The position numbers were made by a program, and so were the translations under genes. A stretch of DNA of 64,000 nucleotides, taken from assembly GCA_903813345.2 (NCBI GenBank), contig CAIIXF020000003.1, positions 25,247,248-25,311,247 of the forward strand, given 5' to 3'. The DNA is from Owenia fusiformis (taxonomy: Eukaryota > Annelida > Polychaeta > Sabellida > Oweniidae). Of this stretch, positions 1-11,030 are shown one piece after another (the first letter of the stretch is position 1; each line of letters starts with the position of its first letter). The notes below the pieces were generated by a model, which saw only the letters and a program-made list of their open reading frames with translations, searched no databases and was not told the DNA's origin.

Positions 1-835
1 ATTGCTCCTAGTTGCAGGATTCAAAAGAATGGTTGCAGCAGTTAAAGGGACATAGCTCCTAGATGCAGGAAGTAACACTCAGCAGTTAAAGGGACACATC
101 TCCTAGATGCAGGAATCAGTACTCCGGGTGTAACAGTTAAAAGTACATAGCTCCTAGTTGCAAGATCCAATAGAATGGTTGCAGCAGTTAAAGGGACATA
201 GCTCCTAGATGCAGGAAGTGATACTCAGCAGTTAAAGGGACACATCTCCTAGATGCAGGAATCAGTACTCCGGGTGTAACAGTTAAAGAGACATTGCTCC
301 TAGATGCAGGAATCAATACCATGGATGCAGCAGTTAAAGGGACATAGCTCCTAGATGCAGGAATCAATACTCCAGGTGTAGCAGTTACTAATTGAAAGCC
401 CATGGTTAAAGGGACATTGCACCTAGGTACAGAAATTAATACCCTGAGTGCAGTAATTAAAGGGACACATCTTCAAGATGCAGAATAGATAGTCAGGGTG
501 TAGCAGTTAAAGCGGCATTGTTCCTAGATTCAGGAATCAAGATAATGGGTACAGTAATTAAAGGGGACATTCTCCTAGATCCAGGAATAAATACAATGGG
601 TGCAGCACTTGAAAAGGGACATTGCTCTTAAGTGCAGAAATTAATACCCTGGGTGCAGCAGTTAAACTAGGTGCAGTAATCAACACAATGGATGCAACAG
701 TCAAAGGGGATATTGCTCCTAGTTGCAGGATTCAAAAGAATGGTTGCAGCAGTTAAAGGGACATAGCTCCTAGATGCAGGAAGTAGTACTCAACAGTTAA
801 AGGGACACATCTCCTAAATGCAGGAACCAATACTT
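1..835. repeat. Minisatellite, about 45-57 bp unit, running off the left edge
   Basis: Tandem degenerate units share the core GCAGTTAAAGGGACATAGCT followed by CCTAGATGCAGGAATCAATA. Spacing between cores is roughly 45-57 bp because the stretch between the 'gcagg' part and the next 'cagcagtt' varies in length. The array is cut by the window start and fades near 835. Some longer blocks recur, for example the opening 60 bases return almost exactly at 710-770, which points to higher-order duplication. The minus strand is open for 71 codons at 188-403, but that frame only reads the repeat and is not a gene. Confidence 0.9.
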
Positions 836-1783
836 GTCAGTTAAATGGTGATGCATATCTTTTGGCAAATCGAACGCTGGTTTCTGGTGTTGCTCGCCTT
901 TTAGTATAAAAGGCCTGATCCCGGAATAATACTGAGGGGTTCACACCTCGAGGTCGTTGTGTCAACACCTCTCACTGTTATATACAATTAGTATAATATA
1001 GATCGTCACACATTTATAAAAGGGAGATTTTTATTTTGACAAATCAATTTCACATTTATGGGTGAAGTTTCAGGATCTTCTATTTGTGGATATAAAATTG
1101 ACATATTTTCCTCATAACGTATTAGTACACAGCTTGGCATATGAAATATCTTCAAAATGAAACAAGGCAGTTCCAATACAAGGATCTATATTGGCTGTAT
1201 TCTTTGAACAATCACTCTTTCAATAATGTTTTCAGAATCATTATATTGCACGTTTTATTGATTTCAAAGGGTTTTTGAGATACCTGCTATCTTTGAAAGT
1301 GCAGGAGTATTAGAAAAGCCTTTACCTTGATTTCTTTTATTTGAGAAATAATAGACATATGTCAAGTTGACCTTTGTTCGCCTACTATTTTTTAAAAAAA
1401 ACAATATTTTTCTGAAGGGCTAATTGAATATTCTAGTTTTTGTTATACCGGTAGTTCATGTATAATTGTAATACGAACCAACAAGTTCATGTATATGACA
1501 AAATAATGCGATAATGGAGAAATAGTTTATTTCTCATGCATACCTTATTTGTTTTAATACAGTACAAGTATAAAATATATCACTAGTCTAGTACAAGATT
1601 TCTGAAGCCTGGTCCCTTTTACAAGATACAAGACTTCTTTGCTCCCCTTTAGAATAACCTGAAGCAAGATAGGTGGGGAATGGAGTTTTTAAATACAATT
1701 TATACATTAAATAACACATAAAAACATGATTAAAGTAAAATACAATCCACAACCAAGTAAATATGTGATCTTTGACTACAATA
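836..1783. other. Non-coding stretch, nothing recognised
   Basis: AT-rich sequence after the minisatellite with no open frame of note, no splice-bordered coding segment and no repeat structure that I could recognise. Confidence 0.5.
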
Positions 1784-2885
1784 TTAACTCATTCGCTACT
1801 AAGGACTTGTAGGCGAGTGGGAGCAGGGTCAAATATGGAACTTTAATTAAGATTGACTGCAACCGCTCAAAACATGTTGTACTTTCATAATATTGATATG
1901 TAGATTCCAAATATGACAATGAAAAGTTTTGAAAAATGGCCCGTTACCATGGAAACGGATGCAAAGTGCCACGCCCACTTTTCATTAGCCATAAAGAATG
2001 ATAAACACAATATTGCCCATAACTTTTTTAATTTTTAACTATTTTTAATGATATTGGTACCATATTGAAGATAATAAAATGTCCCGTCACCCTATGTATT
2101 ATTTAGTCGGTTTCAATTGTTCACCCGGCAATTATGACGTCATAATATCCTTAAATTCCCATTTTAAGGTATATTTAACGAATTGCTCCACATCAATGTC
2201 AATTAAATACCTTAGTGAATATTCTTATCAAATAAAATGAGATTATTTTTGTTCACGTTAATGTGCTCTTTCCAGTGATACCTTTGATGTTACATAACAC
2301 TAATACACTTTTGTTCTAGAGCCTCTTAAACCCATGGCTACACTATGGTAAAATGCTGAATCCATATTTAATCGCATTTTACTACAATTTACTGATTCTC
2401 TGTGTGTGTATGTCTATGCCTGTTTGCTACCAAACCATTTAGACGTTAGAAAACAAAACGTGGCGCATATGTCCTGTATAGTACCCCCCTCGAATATAAA
2501 GTGGTTAAGAACTTATGATGTCATCTTGTTGCCTAGCAACCACTTAGGAATGGATTAAAATGCCTTATTATGGCCATTTTGCCATAGTTTCATCATTGTA
2601 TAGACGTCATAAAGCACATACAATGACTAATAAGGACGTGATATCAAGTCCAAGCACAAACCCAATGTATTTTTGGGAATCTTGTAACCATGACAACTTA
2701 TAAAATGGGACTTAAAAAACTATTCATTCTGAAAGAGTATATCATATGCTTTAAAATGATATATAACACTATATATGTATGCCCATGTATATACAATACA
2801 TATTATTTCAGAGGTACCATATATGGCAATTTTCAAAATATCGTCAGTATTATAGTGCTTTTTGCCCCAGTATTGAATGAGTTAA
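1784..2885. mobile_element. TTAA-flanked non-autonomous element, piggyBac-like MITE candidate
   Basis: The left end reads TTAACTCATTCGCTACT (from 1784). The right end, reverse complemented, reads TTAACTCATTCAATACT (to 2885). The ends are inverted and both begin with TTAA, the 4-bp target duplicated by piggyBac transposons. The core is 1788-2881, about 1.1 kb, with no transposase. It carries a TGACGTCA near 2135. The inverted repeat is short and imperfect, so the family assignment is inference. Confidence 0.5.
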
Positions 2886-4614
2886 GACATATTGTCAATG
2901 AAAACCTATACACAATTTCAATGCCAAGAAATACATAATTGGGTTTCTGGTAGACTACCTTTTGAAAGACTCTTGACTAGTTTTATCATTTTTGTCAAAC
3001 AGTGGTTATCTCAAAATAGGTGAAATTACAAAAGTAGGTAATTTTCGTGACTTTATATAGTACTATCATCATATTAGGCTGTAACTCGTAGAATTGGACA
3101 TAAATTAATAATGCTGTAGTTCAAGAATACTATTCCAAGAGTCTTGAAAGATTACAATAACATCATATGAGTTCATGAGGCAACATCATTTTCTGCTGGC
3201 CCTTTAAGTGAAACCTACAGTGAAACCCCAGTAGGCTTAAACTGTCCATGTGTTGTTTTACAAGATAGTCACTTTAAAAAGTTGGATGACATAAATATCA
3301 ATGGAGCCATCAAATAATGAGATCAAATAAGTCAGGAGTGTAGTCTGACATGAGGCAAACAAAAAAGATGAATTTGGACATTTGTCTCATTAAATTCTTA
3401 CAAAAAATATTCAGATATTCTGACACAACACTCATTCAATTTGCTCTCTTGTGCTGATGTTTCATATGAGGTTCCCTTTGATTTAATGGTTTCCCTCCTT
3501 GCATATTTCTACATACTAAGCCCTGCAAGTATTCACAATCAAAAGTGATAACAAACAAACAGGTTTTATGATAAATATCATTACAATACATACATGTACA
3601 ATAGAATACAATAAATACAATACTTCAGCTTTATTTTACAACATCTAGCTTTACAGGAGCAGTTTCAGTCTTAAGGTATTTCTGCACTGTCAAAAATAGT
3701 AGAAAACTAAAAAATTAGAAATGTCATTTCGACATTTAATAGGAATATTTTGATCTTAAATTAAACTATGAGTGTACATGTATTTTAAAATAACTTAATT
3801 AATTATTTCATTAATTATTAGTAATGATAATCATGAAAATAACATACAAATTCTCACCATGTGGACCTACCTTAAGCTGAAACAATGATTCAGCCAAAAT
3901 ATAGAGGTTATCTAATGGGAGGGATGGAATATGAATTTTATTGAGAGGAACCATATGTTCTCAAGAAAAAAAAACATATTCCATTTCATTACGACCATCA
4001 ATAACCTATTTATTCCATAATATTTTTTCTGAACCTTATTTGTTTGTTTTGCATGTCATGTGATGACTAGTTGCTTGTTGCAATTTTTCAAATTCCAAAC
4101 CATAAAATCCCCAGGAATAGTTCTGATACTTCTGGGTTTTGGCTAATACAGGATCCAATATGTGATTTTGGCTGATGTGGGATTTGATATGGTTTTTTAA
4201 TATCAATTCTACTCTCTGTCTATTTCCCAGGGAAAACATGTTAGTATGCAATGAATAACTTTTATTGACATTTAAATAAATGTATAAAGAACATGTTTAA
4301 ATAATCCAAAGCTCAAGATGAACAAAATGTTTCACTGGCACAATGATTAATGAATTAATTGATTGATTAATAAATGTAAAATAAACTGTCATATCAGGAA
4401 AAATAAGCCTTCTTCGAAGTGCATGACAGAGATTTATGAAAGCCCCACTATAACATGGGTGACTTTATTTTCCCTTTCAACCATTATACTGTTAGCAAAA
4501 TATAGATCCTATATGCAAAATATAGCTTGGTTTTTACTTCACTTCTTTTTACTGTATGTTTCATACAGCTTCATAATCGTCAAAATAAAATTCATTACCT
4601 GAGTCAAATATACA
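2886..4614. other. AT-rich intergenic stretch
   Basis: No coding segment seen. Short ATG frames at 4036-4251 (minus) and 4363-4602 (plus) have low-complexity, AT-driven composition and no splice context, so they are not annotated. Microsatellite-like 'atacaa' runs occur near 3590-3630. Confidence 0.4.
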
Positions 4615-4620
4615 TTTATT
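4615..4620 (-). terminator. Candidate polyadenylation signal (AATAAA) of the membrane-protein gene
   Basis: The plus strand reads tttatt, which is AATAAA on the minus strand, about 385 bases past the stop codon at 5004-5006. Spacing is reasonable for a 3' UTR. Other AATAAA-like words lie further on, so the choice is tentative. Confidence 0.3.
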
Positions 4621-5003
4621 CATTAAATTCAATAATGCTTCATTACATAACTTTTTGGACTAGTGATTGGAATGGTACGTGAAAGGGGGAAACGAAGACA
4701 TGCTTGAATATCCGTGTGAGGTTGGGTTCCATTTTCATTTCTTTTGATGTACTTTAATTCAATAATTAATCCATTTAACCATATTTAAATTTAAATTGGT
4801 CACCTCCAAGTTATATTTTCATATTATACTTCATGTGTGAAAATATATTTTTATCTCATAAACAGGTATTTAAATTCTGAACTGGGCTCAACACCCAGTT
4901 CCTTCTTGGAAGGTCATTGGTACTGTAAATATATACTGTATACTCATTATACAGATGCTATATGTTCATTCATGTACAATCTTCGCTGACTGGCTTTCAT
5001 ATC

Positions 5004-6026
5004 TCACACAGTACACTCATCATCTGACAACGATATGTCTGAACTAAACTTCAAATATTGCTTATCAAGCACTGCACTAAATGCTGGATTGTCACAACCA
5101 ACTAAATTATGACTGGAATGCAAAAGCTTCCCAGTAGAGGACACCCTTGGGATAGACCCACTTGATCCCGTGGGGGTAGGATATCCTAACTGGGGTATGG
5201 AATGTTCACTCTGACTTCTACCCAATGTTGGGTATTTCGATATAGGTGGAGTTGGTGGTCTTGTTGATGGATCCGTCTGCTTCGAAGGGTCAAGGTCAGA
5301 CAGGGATTGATCATTTGAGTCAAAAAGAGTTTTCAGTGCTTGTTCACTACTGCTTCTTTGTTTTGATTGAGAAGGATTCTTAATATCATTACTGGCCTCC
5401 AATATAAGAACATCACTATTGGGATCTTCACTTTTACATTTTACACCATCACAATTCTCATCACTAACGTTTTCTAGGTTGTCAACAGTTTTACATTTAT
5501 CTCTATCAAGTGATCCATGTACGTTAGTAGCAGAGATATCAGTGTCACTTGAATGTGGTTCAACAGGGCTAACAGTGTATTTCACATTAGGGATCATCTT
5601 GCCATCTTTATCAAGCAACATTGTCTCATTACGTCCTATATACTTTGAGATGTTCCCAACTTTAATCTTCCTCAGGGCACCTGTAGATGGCACTGCTGGG
5701 CTATTGGCTGCCACAGTGATTTCTACTTGATCTGGGTCACCTTCAGCACTATCTTTTGGAGCATTATCATAATCACTGATATTTTCAGTTTGAACTGCCA
5801 TTTCTACTCCCCTCTTAGGTCTATTTTCTGAAGTTATTGCCTCAGATGATTCCGAGTTTGTATTTCGGGAACGACTTCTACGCCGCCTTCTTCTTTCAGA
5901 TCTAGTGGGAGCCACTGGTGGTTCAGAATTGTCATCGTTTTGAGTGGCTGTTACATTCAGGGGGGTGTAGGCAGGTGGTGGTGGCAGATCATCCAGGTTT
6001 AATCTGCCCATCGAGTTACTGAAGGC
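5004..6026 (-). CDS. Terminal exon of a single-pass membrane protein (cytoplasmic tail, PPxY motif)
   Basis: Last coding exon, 340 residues plus stop TGA at 5004-5006. The 3' splice site is ttatttggtttcag just above 6026, and the exon opens in phase 0 (AFSNSMGRLN), matching the phase-0 donor of the exon at 6315-6460. The frame stays open upstream to 6158, but that part is intron. A proline-rich segment PPPPAY (residues 15-20) contains a PPxY motif, a ligand for WW domains such as those of NEDD4-family ubiquitin ligases. A run of six arginines (45-50) is followed by RS-type residues. The rest is a Ser/Asp/Glu-rich, probably disordered tail with a TPP segment (RPPTPPISKYP). The protein ends DECTV, which lacks the Ser/Thr at -2 of a class I PDZ ligand. 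I do not recognise the family. LDL-receptor-related or LDLRAD-type receptors with PPxY tails are possible, but the deciding ectodomain is not visible. Confidence 0.85.
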   Translation of the reverse strand, partial: AFSNSMGRLNLDDLPPPPAYTPLNVTATQNDDNSEPPVAPTRSERRRRRRSRSRNTNSESSEAITSENRPKRGVEMAVQTENISDYDNAPKDSAEGDPDQVEITVAANSPAVPSTGALRKIKVGNISKYIGRNETMLLDKDGKMIPNVKYTVSPVEPHSSDTDISATNVHGSLDRDKCKTVDNLENVSDENCDGVKCKSEDPNSDVLILEASNDIKNPSQSKQRSSSEQALKTLFDSNDQSLSDLDPSKQTDPSTRPPTPPISKYPTLGRSQSEHSIPQLGYPTPTGSSGSIPRVSSTGKLLHSSHNLVGCDNPAFSAVLDKQYLKFSSDISLSDDECTV

Positions 6027-6314
6027 CTGAAACCAAATAAATAATGAATTTGATGGGGGCTTTATTTTGAACAATTCAAATGTTATGTATGTTCCAAGTT
6101 TCAATGATTGGTTCAGGTGACTGAAGTGGCACAATCTTTGATAATAATTCTGGATCATCCTTTATGCATTAGACTACAGAATAAAAGATTTTTGTTGTAA
6201 CCATTTGGAATAAGTGTTTTGTAATAAGTGAGTATTCCCTGCGATGCCAAAATGCCATTTTGAGATCTAGAAATGTTAAGTGCAGAAAAAGCAAGAGATT
6301 TATTAAAGACATAC

Positions 6315-6460
6315 CATGTTTACATTGCCCTCATATCTCATGGTATCATCATAGCTCGGAGGTGCCTGTCTGTCTGGCATGTCAAAGCCCAGCTCAGTTG
6401 ATGTGATAGAGAAACTTATCTGTGTCTGTCTCCCTGTACCTGGTGCAGCCCCTGCTGGAC
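6315..6460 (-). CDS. Internal exon of the same membrane protein, PPSY motif
   Basis: 146-bp exon with 3' splice site gttttgattgtag before GTCC (6460) and donor ATG followed by gtatgtc below 6315. It opens with two bases of a codon (AGT, Ser, completed from the transmembrane exon) and closes in phase 0, which fits both neighbours. It encodes about 48 residues: a Gly/Ala/Pro start (PAGAAPGTGR), a Ser/Thr stretch, then APPSYDDT at residues 32-39, a second PPxY motif with acidic residues after it. Together with PPPPAY in the next exon this gives two WW-domain docking sites about 33 residues apart. The 3' splice site abuts a 2.5 kb array of 36-bp repeats. Confidence 0.85.
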
Positions 6461-8921
6461 CTACAATCAAAACATACATAACAGTATTATTGCTATAAGA
6501 CATGAACACCTACATAACAGTGCTATTGCTATAAGACATGAACACTTACATAACAGTACTTTTGCTGCAAGACATGAAAACCTACATAACAATACTATTG
6601 CTATAAGGCATGAACACTTACATAACAGTACTATTCCTAAAAGACATGAACACCTACATAACAGTACTATTGCTATAAGACATGAACACTTACATAACAG
6701 TACTTTTGCTGCAAGACATGAAAACCTACATAACAGTACTATTGCTATAAGACATGAAAACCTACGTAACAGTACTATTGCTATAGGACATGAACACCTA
6801 CATAACAGTACTATTGCTATAAGACATGAAAACCTACATAACAGTACTATTGCTATAGGACATGAACACCTACATAACAGTACTATTGCTATAAGACATG
6901 AAAACCTACGTAACAGTACTATTGCTATAGGACATGAACACCTACATAACAGTACTATTGCTATAAGACATGAAAACCTACATAACAGTACTATTACTAT
7001 AAGACATGAAAACCTACATAACAGTTCTATTGCTATAAGACATGAAAACCCACGTAAAAGGACTATTGCTATAAGACATGAAAACCTACGTAACAGTACT
7101 ATTGCTATAGGACATGAACACCTACATAACAGTACTATTGCTATAAGACATGAAAACCTACGTAACAGTACTATTGCTATAGGACATGAACACCTACATA
7201 ACAGTACTATTGCTATAAGACATGAAAACCTACATAACAGTATTATTGCTATGAGACATGAATACCTACGTAACAGTACTATTGCTATAAGACATGAACA
7301 CCTACATAACAGTACTATTACTATAAGACATGAAAACCTACATAACAGTTCTATTGCTATAAGACATGAAAACCCACGTAAAAGGACTATTGCTATAAGA
7401 CATGAAAACCTACATAACAGTACTATTGCTATAAGACATGAAAACCTACATAACAGTCCTATTGGTATAAGACATGAACACCTACATAACAGTACTATTG
7501 CTATAAGACATGAACACCTACATAACAGTACTATTGCTATAAGACATGAAAACCTACATAACAGTACTATTGCTATAAGACATGAAAACCCACGTAAAAG
7601 GACTATTGCTATAAGACATGAAAACCTACATAACAGTACTATTGCTACAGTGTATAAGACATGAACACCTACATAACAGTCCTATTACTTTAAGACATGA
7701 AAACCTACATACATGTAACAGTACTATTGCTATAACTCATGAAAACCGACATAACAGTACTATTGCTATAAGAAATGAACACCTACATAACAGTACTATT
7801 GCTATAAGACATGAACACCTACATAACAGTCCTATTGCTATAAGACATGAAAACCTACATAACAGTACTTTTGCTATAAGACATGAAAACCTACATAACA
7901 GTACTATTGCTATAAGACATGAAAACCTACATAACAGTACTATTGCTATAAAACATGAAAACCTCCATTGCAGTACTGTTACTATAAGACATGAAAACCT
8001 CCATAACAGTACTGTTGCTATAAGACATGAACACCTACATAACAGTACTATTGCTATAAGACATTAAAGCCTATTGACAGTACTATTGCTATAAGACATG
8101 AAAACCTCCATTACAGTACTGTTACTATAAGACATGAAAACCTCCATAAAAGTACTGTTGCTATAAGACATGAACACCTACATAACAGTACTATTGCTAT
8201 AAGACATTAAAGCCTATTGACAGTACTATTGCTATAAGACATGAAAACCTACATAACAGTCCTATTGGTATAAGACATGAAAACCTACATAACAGTACTA
8301 TTGCTATAAGACATGAAAACCTACATAACAGTACTATTGCTATAAGAAATGAACACCTACATAACAGTACCATTGCTATAAGACATGAACACCTACATAA
8401 CAGTCCTATTGCTATAAGACATGAAAACCTACATAACAGTACTATTGCTATAAGACATGAAAACCTACATAACAGTACTATTGCTATAAGACATGAACAA
8501 CTACATAACAGTACTATTGCTATAAGACATGAAAACCTACGTAACAGTACTATTGCTATAAGACATGAACACCTACATAACAGTACTATTGCTATAAGAC
8601 ATGAAAACCTACATAACAGTACTATTGCTATAAGACATGAAAACCTACATAACAGTACTATTGCTATAAGACATGAACAACTACATAACAGTACTATTGC
8701 TATAAGACATGAACACCTACGTAACAGTACTATTACTATAAGACATGAACACCTCCATAACAGTACTATTGCTATAAGACATGAACACCTACATAACAGT
8801 GCTATTGCTATAAGACATGAAAACCTACATAACAGTACTATTGCTTTAAGACATGAAAACCTACATAACATTGCTTGCTATAAGACATGAAAACCTCCAT
8901 AACAGTACTATTTCTATAAGA
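6461..8921. repeat. Intronic array of about 68 units of 36 bp
   Basis: The unit on the plus strand is GACATGAACACCTACATAAC followed by AGTACTATTGCTATAA. Variants (AACACC/AAACC, CATA/CGTA, TACT/TCCT, ACTACC) recur in runs, showing that multi-unit blocks have been duplicated. Because 36 is a multiple of 3, both strands hold long open frames with a 12-residue period (7251-8067 plus, 8197-8871 minus). These are by-products, not genes. The array lies inside the intron directly upstream of the PPSY exon. On the minus (transcribed) strand each unit contains TTTTCATGTCTTATAG, a pyrimidine-rich stretch ending in AG like a 3' splice site, and GTAGGT, which looks like a weak donor. Confidence 0.95.
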
Positions 8922-8976
8922 CATAAAAACTGATCAGTGTTTGTCTGCTCATACCGAGAAGAGCCCCTGTTGGAAC
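8922..8976 (-). pseudogene. Decayed partial copy of the PPSY exon's 5' part
   Basis: On the minus strand this segment reads VPTGALLGMSRQTLISF, against GPAGAAPGTGRQTQISF at the start of the exon at 6315-6460. The match is collinear over about 17 residues, without gaps, and is also visible in the bases. It lies at the far side of the 36-bp array, so array plus exon start are bounded by two copies of the same exon segment. The AG before GGGCT is kept but shifted relative to the real acceptor, and the copy runs directly into a repeat unit. It may be a dead exon or, less likely, an alternative exon. Confidence 0.6.
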
Positions 8977-10667
8977 GGGTAAAGTTAACCTATCAAATAA
9001 CTGGTGGTGACATTTTGTCATGTCAATGCCTTGTTCTATTTTAAAGTTAACCTATCAAAGACAACAATGGCCTTCTGTGACTGCGAATAAGAGGCCCTTA
9101 GTGATACTGAAACTAGAATCACAATAAACATCCTGTAGTTATGCTTTACAATGAAACATGTATCTGTAAACACCTACTGCAGATAATAAATCATGATGTG
9201 TTTCGTTGCCAACACCATGGGAGGCCTTTCTGTGGACATAAAATATTTAAATCTACAGTATATTCTAATAGATGGCAGACTGAATGAAAGTATTAAGACC
9301 ACTTGCACATGAATCTAACATATAAAAATCAAATGTGATAAAATACCAAAGTTCTCGGAATACCAGAGTTCAGAAACTAGAACGTTGTCTAAAAGCTGAA
9401 TAATGTTAAGTATAATTAACCCTGGAATACATCTGTAAGTGGATAGAATGCTTCTGAAGTGGAAGATACATGTACACACTTGTGACTACTTTGGAAAATT
9501 ACACAGGGTTATTTATGCTTCTTTTTAAATGGATAGATATAGCTATGAAATGGGACCTCCGGGTCACAGTTTGTGTCCAGAACAATATCTCAGATGTCTC
9601 CTTATCTTTTATAATGACTTAACCAATAATTTGTTCAGGTATTGGCTGGTAATTTGATCCACAATATTGCCCCCAGGGGTAGGAATTTGAAGAAGATTGT
9701 CGCCCCGGGAGTGAGGAATTTGATTTACATGTGCCTGGGAATGGGGATTTTTGACTGAATTTGTTACGTCCAGTATACACTTTAAGATTCTCAGGATTTG
9801 CAAATGATATTCAGTGAACTAAAGATCCCTCATATCGGGAACAGAAGAATAACTCATCTACACGTTGGGTATAGTTTCAGGGATGGAATTGCAGAGAATA
9901 ACCGTGGAGAGAGGAATTCTAGAATAATACTGAGCAGTGTCTTAATTATTGGTTTGTCAAGCTTGTTTCGCCCTTCCTTCGAAAAATGCACTTTCGCATT
10001 CTACTTATACTGATAAGCTTGTCATAATTTAATTGATTTAATATGATTTATTTAATTTTAAATTAATTTTTGAAAATTTTTATGTTGGAACAAATTTTAA
10101 TTTAATTAATTTATAGATGAATAAAATGGATGGAGTTAACCTATTAAAGTAAAAAGCCAATATCTTAAAATACGCCATTGCATAAATTACAACCATTCAA
10201 AAATTACTACGATGTGGATTTGTTCCCGATTTGTACCCATCAAACACAACAATCCGCCCACCCATTCCACAAAAATGACCGTTCATATAGGTCTGTTCTC
10301 CACTTTTGTTGAACAGATACAAACCAGTAGTAAAACCAAAAATTCAAAAAGCTGCTCCTCTATTGGTCATATGTAAGTCATAAGCGAACTTTTGGATGGT
10401 GCATAAATAAACACAGATTGAGTACCATGCCATCTTTATTTTAAAATTATTTTTATCGACCAAGCCTATTATATGGATTTATTTGTAATACACTCAACTA
10501 TGATGCCACCCATTTTAGTTATACTAGCATAGCTGCTGTAAATAGGAAATCAAAAAATGACCCTTTTCAAGCTGACAAATTGAAACAGAATTAATAGAAC
10601 TCTCTACATAATAAATCAGAATGTAAAATCCAAAATTAATTTATTCAAATCTTCAATTTTTCCTTAC
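8977..10667 (-). other. Intron between the transmembrane exon and the PPSY exon (array-free part)
   Basis: No further exon seen. At 9640-9770 there are four or so degenerate G-rich blocks of about 30 bp (gccccCAGGGGTAGGAATTTG, cgccCCGGGAGTGAGGAATTTG and similar), read on the minus strand as a proline/glycine/histidine-rich phrase. I take this as a decayed minisatellite. From 10020 the sequence is very AT-rich. Confidence 0.5.
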
Positions 10668-10850
10668 TTGATCTGTTTATTGTTGACAGGTTGGACCGGG
10701 CGGCTTGCATTCGTCTCCTCCGTTGTTTCCTTTTATAGAGACTTCTCATGCAGAGTATTAATACACAAAGAAATAGTGCGATGCACAGCGATAGTCCAAC
10801 AGGCATGACAACCTGCCAGTAGTTGTACCCATTGCTGGAAGTCTCTTTGT
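10668..10850 (-). CDS. Transmembrane exon of the PPxY membrane protein
   Basis: 183-bp exon with 3' splice site caaacttttttcag before ACAAAG (10850) and donor AGATCAA followed by gtaagg below 10668. Both ends are phase 1, and the last base A joins GT of the next exon to make Ser. Encoded residues: a short polar juxtamembrane part (KETSSNGYNYWQ), a transmembrane helix at residues 13-34 (start VVMPVGLSLCIAL, rich in Leu/Cys), then the stop-transfer signal RSLYKRKQRRRR and a basic/polar stretch. The positive charges after the helix place the PPxY-bearing C-terminal side in the cytoplasm (type I topology). No signal peptide or ectodomain exon was found between 10.85 kb and the next kilobases, so the 5' end of the gene may lie beyond large introns or outside the window. 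Confidence 0.8.
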
Positions 10851-11030
10851 CTGAAAAAAGTTTGTACATGTTAAATTAATAATAAGTAAAATAAATTCAA
10901 AATCACCATGTTAAGGTTCACCTACAAAATAACTTTAAATTGTTCAGGACTTTATGTGGTTTGATATTGTGTAAAGTTTCATTAAAAATGTACTAATATA
11001 AAATACCAATACAAGACACACAGTGATAAA

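Noticed and set aside
1-403. Pro/Ser-rich minus-strand frame at 188-403
   Set aside because: Reads the minisatellite only.
5013-5018. PDZ-binding C-terminus of the membrane protein (DECTV)
   Set aside because: Position -2 is Cys, not Ser/Thr, so it does not fit the class I consensus.
5419-5730. 103-codon plus-strand frame
   Set aside because: Antisense shadow of the terminal exon at 5004-6026.
7251-8067. Two plus-strand open frames (137 and 149 codons) with a 12-residue period
   Set aside because: They read the 36-bp array, whose length is a multiple of three. The array is intronic and the opposite strand is open as well.
8197-8871. 224-codon minus-strand frame rich in Cys/Leu
   Set aside because: Same array read on the other strand. 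No splice, signal or start context, and the periodicity explains the lack of stops.
1-8921. CRISPR-like arrays (minisatellites with regular units)
   Set aside because: No unique spacers between repeats, units are directly adjacent and degenerate, and the DNA is animal.
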